A stretch of DNA of 8,462 bases from Hadesarchaea archaeon (GTDB lineage: Archaea > Hadarchaeota > Hadarchaeia > Hadarchaeales > Hadarchaeaceae). Of the stretch, positions 1-3,809 are shown one piece after another. The DNA lies in assembly GCA_030601665.1 (NCBI GenBank), contig JAUWBP010000037.1, forward strand, positions 1 to 8,462. Direction: 5' to 3'. Made by a program: the position numbers and the translations under genes. The notes under the pieces were generated by a model. It saw only the letters and a list, made by a program, of their open reading frames with translations, did no database searches and was not told the DNA's origin. The stretch's first letter is position 1, and each line of letters begins with the position of its first letter.

Positions 1-85
1 CTGTTTTCAGTATCTGCGGAAGCATTGCCCCGTTTATCAAACAAGCCGCAACGATTCCGATTATCTCGATTTCAATCGCACTCAT
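1..85 (-). CDS. SemiSWEET / PQ-loop family small transporter, N-terminal fragment (partial)
   Basis: The first 28 codons of a minus-strand gene that leaves the window at base 1. The peptide is a short polar start (MSAIEIE) followed by a hydrophobic stretch (residues 8-22, IIGIVAACLINGAML) and the PQ motif at residues 23-24 followed by ILKT. This is the pattern of the first helix of the bacterial/archaeal SemiSWEET (MtN3/PQ-loop) family, about 85-95 residue membrane proteins that work as dimers and move small sugars or related solutes. The ATG at 85 has GGAGTGAG (minus strand, 103-96) ten bases upstream; an in-frame GTG lies 15 bases further up. The rest of the protein is outside the window, so substrate and completeness cannot be judged. 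It is transcribed away from the superoxide reductase gene. Confidence 0.7.
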   Translation of the reverse strand, partial: MSAIEIEIIGIVAACLINGAMLPQILKT

Positions 86-204
86 ATAGGACCCGCTCAC
101 TCCAATGTTTTATTCACGGAAGAATTAGCATGGTATCAATAAATAGGTGCGATATTTGGTTAAGTATGGAAAATTGATGTGCTCTTAAGGTATTCTCAGT
201 TGCC

Positions 205-220
205 CAAAAAATTTATTAAT
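205..220 (+). promoter_or_regulatory. Likely TATA-box promoter of the superoxide reductase gene
   Basis: AAAAAAATTTATTAAT contains a TTTATTAA core (212-219) close to the archaeal TATA consensus. Archaeal transcription usually starts about 25 bases downstream of the box centre, here near 240. That gives a short leader carrying the ribosome binding site at 243-248 and favours the GTG start at 254 over the GTG at 179. Inferred from sequence only. Confidence 0.4.
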
Positions 221-242
221 GTATCTAATACTTTGACTACAA

Positions 243-248
243 GAGGTG
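243..248 (+). promoter_or_regulatory. Ribosome binding site that sets the superoxide reductase start
   Basis: GAGGTG, followed by GTGAT, lies five bases before the GTG at 254 and matches the archaeal anti-Shine-Dalgarno sequence. No comparable site precedes the upstream GTG at 179 or the internal ATG at 326. Confidence 0.65.
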
Positions 249-253
249 GTGAT

Positions 254-628
254 GTGAAGGGCCTAAAATGTGAACAGGATTTGTTTTGCGGGATAAACCG
301 TCCTAAAAGTTCAAAGCCCGAGGAAATGAGCGACTTGGAGAAAAAACACACTCCGGTGATAGAGATATCTGGAAAACCTGAAAAAGGAGAACCTTTAGAG
401 GTCACCGTGAAAGTTGGGGAGCATTTAAAACACCCAAACGAACACGGCCACTTCATCCAGTGGATTGAACTGTATAGCGGGAACACTTTCCTAGGAAGAA
501 CGGACTTTGCTTCAGAACGGGCTAATCCCAAAGCAGTCTTTACTGTGAAACTAGACCACATACATCCGCTGAAGGCTCTAGAGCACTGCAACCTACATGG
601 AACTTGGGAAGCAACAAAAGAAATATAA
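254..628 (+). CDS. Superoxide reductase (neelaredoxin/desulfoferrodoxin C-terminal domain family)
   Basis: Predicted 124-residue cytoplasmic enzyme that reduces superoxide to hydrogen peroxide at a mononuclear Fe(His)4Cys centre without releasing oxygen. All five expected iron ligands are visible: H32 (KKHTP), H60 (KHPNE), H66 (HFIQWIEL), and C112 and H115 (CNLHGTW). The first 28 residues contain only two cysteines (C6, C12), so the desulforedoxin domain of class I desulfoferrodoxin is absent. The loop before the C-terminal sheet is short, as in desulfoferrodoxins, and lacks the longer insertion of Pyrococcus/Archaeoglobus neelaredoxins. The canonical E-K-H motif reads K30-K31-H32 here: the lysine is kept, but the glutamate that becomes the sixth iron ligand is replaced, with a Glu one residue earlier. 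GTG 254 is chosen for its strong ribosome binding site. It probably shares a transcript with the cysteine-rich gene 11 bases downstream. Codon use looks more A/T-rich than in the lysine operon. Confidence 0.9.
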   Translation: MKGLKCEQDLFCGINRPKSSKPEEMSDLEKKHTPVIEISGKPEKGEPLEVTVKVGEHLKHPNEHGHFIQWIELYSGNTFLGRTDFASERANPKAVFTVKLDHIHPLKALEHCNLHGTWEATKEI

Positions 629-639
629 AATGATGTACT

Positions 640-939
640 ATGGCCGAAACCTTTGAAGAGAAGATGGAGGCAATGAAAGGCCTCTCTGAAGATGAGATGG
701 CCAAGAAAATCCAAGAAGTGAAAGAGACCTGCAAGTCATTTTGCGGTGAATGCCCAACCTACACGGGAACGGGAGAAACAGAACTGGGCTTCTGTGCAAC
801 AAGCAAGAGTAAGATTATCAAAGACGAGAAGGGGTGCCTGTGCACCAGCTGCCCCGTCACAGGTATGATGTCCCTAAGATGGGAATACTACTGCACCCGC
901 GGGAGTGGAAGAGAACAAGCTGCAGCGGGAAAACAATAA
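640..939 (+). CDS. DUF2769-like small eight-cysteine protein
   Basis: A 99-residue soluble protein with a charged helical N-terminus (residues 1-30, rich in Glu, Lys and Met) followed by a cysteine-rich domain. Cysteines sit at 31, 35, 38, 52, 66, 68, 71 and 85, giving CxxxCxxCP, a lone FCA, then CxCxxCP and a final YYC. This resembles the DUF2769 family found in archaea and anaerobes, whose function is not known to me. Eight cysteines in two CxxC(P)-type groups would suit one or two iron-sulfur clusters or zinc sites, but this is inference. It begins 11 bases after the superoxide reductase stop with only a weak ribosome binding site, so co-transcription is likely. A role in electron transfer to, or redox sensing with, superoxide reductase is a reasonable guess. 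The C-terminus (from about residue 88) is low-complexity and probably disordered. Confidence 0.72.
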   Translation: MAETFEEKMEAMKGLSEDEMAKKIQEVKETCKSFCGECPTYTGTGETELGFCATSKSKIIKDEKGCLCTSCPVTGMMSLRWEYYCTRGSGREQAAAGKQ

Positions 940-1050
940 TCACAGACACGTTGGACCGTTGTTTCGTCAGCCTCTAAGGTTATCTTGGAGCTAACTATCG
1001 ACCACCAAAATGGTTATAGCTCGCAATTCTGAATAACGTGCGGTTGAAAA
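940..1050. other. Intergenic region upstream of ribosomal protein S26e
   Basis: 111 bases with no gene seen. It contains an imperfect inverted repeat, GAGCTA (988-993) with TAGCTC (1017-1022), enclosing a small ACCA-AAA-TGGT hairpin (1004-1014). GGTTATAG (1012-1019) is a weak TATA candidate for the S26e gene and would leave a leader under ten bases. GGTTGA (1042-1047) is a modest ribosome binding site for the ATG at 1051. None of these is strong. Confidence 0.3.
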
Positions 1051-1281
1051 ATGGGAAAGAAGTGGGGTCGCTACAAGGCGGGCGGGCGAAGCCAACCCGT
1101 GACGTGCGTTTACTGTGGTCGCAGGACGCCGCGCATCAAAGCGGTGTCCGTCAAGAAGCATTCCGGGATAGACACCCGAACGATCCCCGGCGTCGACCGG
1201 AGGCTCGTCTTCCTCCCTCAGATGAAGGCCTACGCGTGCATTTCTTGCGCCAAGCACCGCAAGCTGATAGGAAAAAAATGA
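1051..1281 (+). CDS. rps26e: 30S ribosomal protein S26e (eS26), short form
   Basis: A 76-residue basic protein of the archaeal/eukaryotic small ribosomal subunit; eS26 lies at the mRNA exit channel near the 3' end of 16S rRNA. The N-terminus is Lys/Arg/Gly-rich (MGKKWGRYKAGGRS). The family's two zinc half-sites are present: C19-x2-C22 followed by GRRTPR (usual form CxxCGRxVPxDKA) and C63-x2-C66 in AYACISCAKHR (usual form YCVSCAxHxxxV). The usual length is about 95-115 residues, so the middle and the C-terminal tail are shortened and the sequence is divergent. The gene is clearly more G/C-rich than both neighbours, in keeping with a native housekeeping gene. Its TGA overlaps the methyltransferase ATG (ATGA, 1278-1281). 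eS26 is generally found in TACK-type archaea rather than classical euryarchaea, which helps place the organism. Confidence 0.8.
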   Translation: MGKKWGRYKAGGRSQPVTCVYCGRRTPRIKAVSVKKHSGIDTRTIPGVDRRLVFLPQMKAYACISCAKHRKLIGKK

Positions 1282-1844
1282 ACTTCAAAGCAAAGATGTT
1301 TAATAGGAAAGCTTCTGACCCGAAAAGCAAGCCCGATCAGATTTTGGAAACCCTAGCATTGCAAGCAGGACAAAACATTGCGGATATTGGAGCTGGAGGT
1401 GGCTATTTCCCTCTACGATTTGCAGAAGCAGTAGGAGAAAAAGGGCGGGTGTTTGCTGTTGACACAAATCCCGAGTTTCTAGAGTTCATCAGAGATAGTG
1501 CCAAGGAAAAAGGACTAGATAATGTTGAAACAGTCCTTGTCACGGAAGATAGCTTGACTTTGCCCGAAAAGAGTCTAGATTTAGTCTTCATGCGTGATGT
1601 AACTCACCACATACCCAATCGAGTGGAGTATTTCGGAAAATTGAAAGCCTTGTTGAAACCTGAAGGAAGAATCGCCATAATCGAGTATAGACGTGGTGGG
1701 CGATTCAGCTTTCGAAGAATGTTTGGGCATTATGTCCCTCGAGAAATCATTATCGAAGAAATGAGCAAGGCCGGATACAGATTAGAGGAAGACCTAGATT
1801 TCTTGTCAGAACAATCCTTTACAATTTTCTCCCTGAAAGTATAG
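1278..1844 (+). CDS. Class I SAM-dependent methyltransferase
   Basis: A 188-residue cytoplasmic enzyme with a Rossmann methyltransferase fold. Motif I is D36-I-G-A-G-G-G-Y (36-43); the acidic end of strand 2 is D62 (FAVDTNPE), expected to hold the SAM ribose. A VTEDSLTLPEKSLDLVF segment (88-104) covers motifs II and III, then come VTHHIPN (108-114) and the LLKPEGRIAIIEYR strand (125-138). The C-terminal part (RMFGHYVPREIIIEEMSKAGY) resembles the UbiE/Methyltransf_11-type families. The methyl acceptor cannot be read from sequence. The ATG overlaps the S26e stop by four bases, so translation is probably coupled. An upstream in-frame extension to 1038 merely shadows S26e. Base composition is more A/T-rich than S26e, suggesting a different history. 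The C-terminus ends at SLKV, 31 bases before the convergent GGGP synthase stop. Confidence 0.85.
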   Translation: MNFKAKMFNRKASDPKSKPDQILETLALQAGQNIADIGAGGGYFPLRFAEAVGEKGRVFAVDTNPEFLEFIRDSAKEKGLDNVETVLVTEDSLTLPEKSLDLVFMRDVTHHIPNRVEYFGKLKALLKPEGRIAIIEYRRGGRFSFRRMFGHYVPREIIIEEMSKAGYRLEEDLDFLSEQSFTIFSLKV

Positions 1845-1875
1845 GAAACTTCAATGGAATTTCTACCTAAAATCC

Positions 1876-2649
1876 CTAAGTTGACGGGATTCTCCGATCA
1901 CCGCGGGCTGATTTGATCGCCTTTACCATTTCGCGAATTTTTTTTACCCTATCTTTTGCTTGCTCGACGAGGGTCCCAGTTACAATTATCTCGGCTCCGG
2001 CTCTTGCACGCTCCTTTGCGACTTTTTGGGTCCTTATCCCGCCCCCCACGATGAGCGTCACCTGCGTCGCCTTTCGCACCGCTCGCACCATGTTTGTTGG
2101 TACGGGTATGGCTGCCCCGGAACCAGCCTCGAGGTAGACAAACTTCATGCCCAGATATTGCGCCGCGAGCGCGTAGGTCACGGCCAGCTCAGGTTTGGCG
2201 CGAGGGATTAGGTCTGCCTTCCCGACTCGTCCAGCTTCCCCGCCGGGCGCGACCAATAAATATGCCATCGGTAGGGTTTCAAGCCCGAATCTTTTAACGA
2301 GCGGTGCGCCACGGCGCTGAGCGCCGATGATAAAGTAGGATTCGCGGGAATTGAGCATGCTCATGAAGAAAATTGCGTCTGCATGCCTGCTAATGCCCGC
2401 TTCGTTCGCAGGAAACAAAATCACTGGCAGGTCAACAGCCTTTTTTATCCAGAGTACCGTGTCGTCGAGGAGCTTACCTCCCGCGCGAGTTGAACCTCCA
2501 ACCATGATGCCGTCACTACCAGCAGCCGCCGCGCCCGAAGCTATCTCAGCAGAAATTTTTGGTGATTGTTTCGCTGGGTCGATAAGCGTTAAATGAGCAG
2601 CGCCGTTTCGAGCGATTGCATCAAGCAGGTGCTTTTCCACCTTACCCAC
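1876..2649 (-). CDS. (S)-3-O-geranylgeranylglyceryl phosphate synthase (group II-like)
   Basis: A 257-residue TIM-barrel prenyltransferase that joins sn-glycerol-1-phosphate to geranylgeranyl diphosphate, forming the first ether bond of archaeal membrane lipids. Visible landmarks are HLTLIDPAK (19-27, with the magnesium-binding D24), GGST (51-54), the ADAIFFMSMLNS block (90-101), YLEAGSGA (172-179), GGGIR (202-206) and TGTLVE (224-229); the last four contact G1P phosphate or the barrel end. FFMSMLNS and FIIGAQ place it with group II enzymes, as in Methanothermobacter and Crenarchaeota. The usual FPGN is FPAN here (79-82). The protein is full-length. The GTG at 2649 overlaps the end of the L40e gene by eight bases; a second in-frame GTG at 2640 is an alternative start. 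It is the last gene of the minus-strand operon and converges on the methyltransferase. Confidence 0.93.
   Translation of the reverse strand: MGKVEKHLLDAIARNGAAHLTLIDPAKQSPKISAEIASGAAAAGSDGIMVGGSTRAGGKLLDDTVLWIKKAVDLPVILFPANEAGISRHADAIFFMSMLNSRESYFIIGAQRRGAPLVKRFGLETLPMAYLLVAPGGEAGRVGKADLIPRAKPELAVTYALAAQYLGMKFVYLEAGSGAAIPVPTNMVRAVRKATQVTLIVGGGIRTQKVAKERARAGAEIIVTGTLVEQAKDRVKKIREMVKAIKSARGDRRIPST
1938..1945 (+). terminator. Possible T-run terminator for the S26e-methyltransferase transcript
   Basis: Eight consecutive T on the plus strand, about 95 bases after the methyltransferase stop. Archaeal RNA polymerase often stops at T-rich runs without a hairpin. On the opposite strand the same bases encode lysines within GGGP synthase, so the run may have no regulatory role. 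Confidence 0.25.
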
Positions 2650-2788
2650 GTGGCTCCCTCGACTTTGGTCTTAGCCCGCCGTATCCGCATTTTCTACACT
2701 TGGTCGCCTTCCAAGGATTGCGGGCGTTGCACCGCATGCATATCTTCACCTTGAACAGGCGCCGGGCAGCTACCTCAAACTTCACCAC
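2642..2788 (-). CDS. rpl40e: 50S ribosomal protein L40e (eL40)
   Basis: A tiny zinc-ribbon protein of the large ribosomal subunit, 47-48 residues, the normal archaeal length. Translation gives VKFEVAARRLF, then KICMRCNARNP, then TKCRKCGYGGLRP, ending in KSREPRG. The two Cys pairs (CMRC and CRKC, 14 residues apart from first Cys to first Cys) form the zinc site, and the basic arginine/lysine-rich tail matches the family. Two adjacent GTG codons (2788 and 2785) could start it; GGAAGTGAT just upstream is the ribosome binding site and contains the TGA of the preceding dehydratase gene, four bases before the first GTG. The 3' end overlaps the GGGP synthase start by eight bases. Such a short gene is easily missed by automatic callers. 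Confidence 0.93.
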   Translation of the reverse strand: MVKFEVAARRLFKVKICMRCNARNPWKATKCRKCGYGGLRPKSREPRG

Positions 2789-2792
2789 ATTA

Positions 2793-3680
2793 TCACTTCC
2801 TTGCCCTAACTTCTTTGAAGACTGCGGGCAGCTTTTCGATCAGGTCTGACGCCAATAACTCGTAACCCCTTTCTTTATAACACAGATCGCCCGCATGCCC
2901 GCAGGCCCAGGCCCCCGCGACCGCCGCTTTAAAGGGTTCCACCCCTTGAGACAGGAATGCGCCAACGACTCCTGCGAGCACATCGCCCGTACCCCCGACG
3001 GTCATCCCGGAGTTGCCCGTGTAGTTGAGCTTCACCTTCCCAGCGGGCGATGCGATGACGTCAACCCACGCCTTCAACAACACCGTACAGCCGAGCTCCT
3101 TTGAGGCGACCCTGACCTGTTGGGCCCGTCCCTTGATATCGCTTGGCAAGTCAACGCCCGTCAGCAGCTCGAACTCACGCGCGTGGGGCGTCATGACCCA
3201 CGGCATCCCTTGAGGCAAACCCCGCTCGGACGCCAGCGCCTTCAGCCCATCCGCATCGAACAGCGTGGGCAGACCCGGGTATTCATCCTTGAGCATGCGC
3301 GCGAGCCCCAAGACGGCATCGCGAGTTTTCGCGAGCGTGCCCAGTCCAGAACCTACGACCACGGCCGTCGCGCTTTTGAGCTCGTTCCGCAATTCTGAAA
3401 GCGCGGCAGGTTCGAGGTCGCGACATGGGAGTTTGATGGTGATGAGATCGGGTGAGAATGAATTAACTGTCCAAGCCACTTTTTCGGGCGCGGCGATGAT
3501 CGCGAGGTCGACGCCGGAACGCAGCGCGGCCAGGCCTACGAGTGCTGGAGCCCCAACGTAGCGTAAACCCCCTCCGACGACGACCAACCTTCCATAGTCG
3601 CCCTTGTGTGCTTCCTGCCTCCGTTTCGACAAAACGGTTGCCACATCCTTTTTTTCGACACGCATTTTGGGAGTTACCAT
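2793..3680 (-). CDS. nnrD: ADP-dependent NAD(P)H-hydrate dehydratase (stand-alone YjeF C-terminal domain)
   Basis: A 295-residue ribokinase-like repair enzyme that dehydrates S-NADHX/S-NADPHX back to NADH/NADPH using ADP. Landmarks: HKGDYGRLVVVGG (25-37), APALVGLAALRSGVDL (44-59), DADGL (142-146), TPHAREFELLTG (164-175) and the nucleotide-binding and catalytic GNSGMTVGGTGDVLAG (222-237), with D233 in the GTGD motif. The usual LLKG is LLKA (201-204). Many prokaryotic homologues are fused to an N-terminal NAD(P)HX epimerase (NnrE); that domain is absent, so an epimerase should be encoded elsewhere. The ATG at 3680 has GGTG five bases upstream and a TATA box at a suitable distance; a second in-frame ATG at 3665 lacks a ribosome binding site. 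First gene of the operon with L40e and GGGP synthase. Confidence 0.92.
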   Translation of the reverse strand: MVTPKMRVEKKDVATVLSKRRQEAHKGDYGRLVVVGGGLRYVGAPALVGLAALRSGVDLAIIAAPEKVAWTVNSFSPDLITIKLPCRDLEPAALSELRNELKSATAVVVGSGLGTLAKTRDAVLGLARMLKDEYPGLPTLFDADGLKALASERGLPQGMPWVMTPHAREFELLTGVDLPSDIKGRAQQVRVASKELGCTVLLKAWVDVIASPAGKVKLNYTGNSGMTVGGTGDVLAGVVGAFLSQGVEPFKAAVAGAWACGHAGDLCYKERGYELLASDLIEKLPAVFKEVRARK

Positions 3681-3712
3681 GGGTGCACCACTGAAGGAAA
3701 GGGCTCGGTGAG

Positions 3713-3721
3713 ATATAAAAA
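3713..3721 (-). promoter_or_regulatory. TATA box of the nnrD-L40e-GGGP synthase operon
   Basis: On the minus strand this reads TTTTTATAT, a good archaeal TATA match. A transcription start about 25 bases downstream would fall near 3690 and leave a leader of about ten bases carrying the GGTG ribosome binding site before the ATG at 3680. Only sequence and spacing support it. Confidence 0.55.
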
Positions 3722-3726
3722 CTTAA

Positions 3727-3748
3727 GCAGCTCGCCGTGTTAAGCTGC
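3727..3748. promoter_or_regulatory. Candidate operator: inverted repeat between divergent promoters
   Basis: GCAGCT (3727-3732) and AGCTGC (3743-3748) are perfect inverted copies separated by ten bases, giving 16 bases between half-site starts, which suits a dimeric helix-turn-helix regulator. Each arm is joined to a TTAAGC direct repeat (3723-3728 and 3740-3745). The element lies between the minus-strand TATA box (3713-3721) and the plus-strand TATA-like box (3752-3761), so a bound protein could affect both operons. The arms are only six bases long, so chance is possible. Confidence 0.35.
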
Positions 3749-3751
3749 CGC

Positions 3752-3761
3752 AATTATTTAA
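3752..3761 (+). promoter_or_regulatory. TATA-like promoter of the lysine-biosynthesis operon
   Basis: AATTATTTAA precedes the aminotransferase gene. A start about 26 bases downstream (near 3783) would give a short leader beginning just before the GAGGTGGT ribosome binding site at 3787-3794. It would drive aminotransferase, lysA, aspartate kinase and dapA together, since no later promoter-sized gap exists. Confidence 0.45.
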
Positions 3762-3786
3762 GTAGATACCATTTGAGTAAAGCTGT

Positions 3787-3794
3787 GAGGTGGT
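3787..3794 (+). promoter_or_regulatory. Ribosome binding site pointing to a possible CTG start
   Basis: GAGGTGGT is a strong match to the archaeal anti-Shine-Dalgarno sequence. Counted from the GAGGTG core, it lies five bases before an in-frame CTG at 3798 but 17 bases before the first in-frame GTG at 3810, which is too far for normal initiation. It therefore favours the CTG. Confidence 0.5.
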
Positions 3795-3809
3795 GCTCTG
3801 CCGAAACCT

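Larger units (their letters stand above)
86..253. other. Divergent intergenic region between the SemiSWEET-like gene and superoxide reductase
   Basis: An A/T-rich stretch of 168 bases with no convincing gene. It should hold promoters for both flanking divergent genes. On the minus strand CTATTTATTG (146-137) is a possible TATA element for the transporter and would leave a leader of about 30 bases. On the plus strand TTTATTAAT (212-220) fits the superoxide reductase. A plus-strand open frame continues upstream of 254 to a GTG at 179, but it lacks a ribosome binding site and overlaps the likely promoter, so I treat it as non-coding. Confidence 0.5.

Noticed and set aside
179..253. N-terminal extension of superoxide reductase by 25 residues to a GTG at 179
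   Set aside because: No ribosome binding site precedes 179, the stretch overlaps the likely TATA element, and family similarity begins after 254, where a strong GAGGTG site supports the GTG.
196..714. Long minus-strand open frame opposite superoxide reductase (172 codons)
   Set aside because: It is antisense to two well-supported genes, shows no recognisable motif and has no ribosome binding site.
1038..1277. An 80-residue N-terminal extension of the methyltransferase
   Set aside because: It is the out-of-frame shadow of S26e, arginine/proline-rich without family similarity; the methyltransferase fold starts after the ATG at 1278.
1845..1875. Hairpin terminator between the methyltransferase and GGGP synthase (GAAACTTC...GAATTTC)
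   Set aside because: The arms differ in length and pair imperfectly, and no T-run follows on either strand.
3723..3765. Short repeats TTAAGC/TTTAAG as a CRISPR or larger repeat array
   Set aside because: Only two exact six-base copies exist, with no regular spacers; at most they are operator half-sites.
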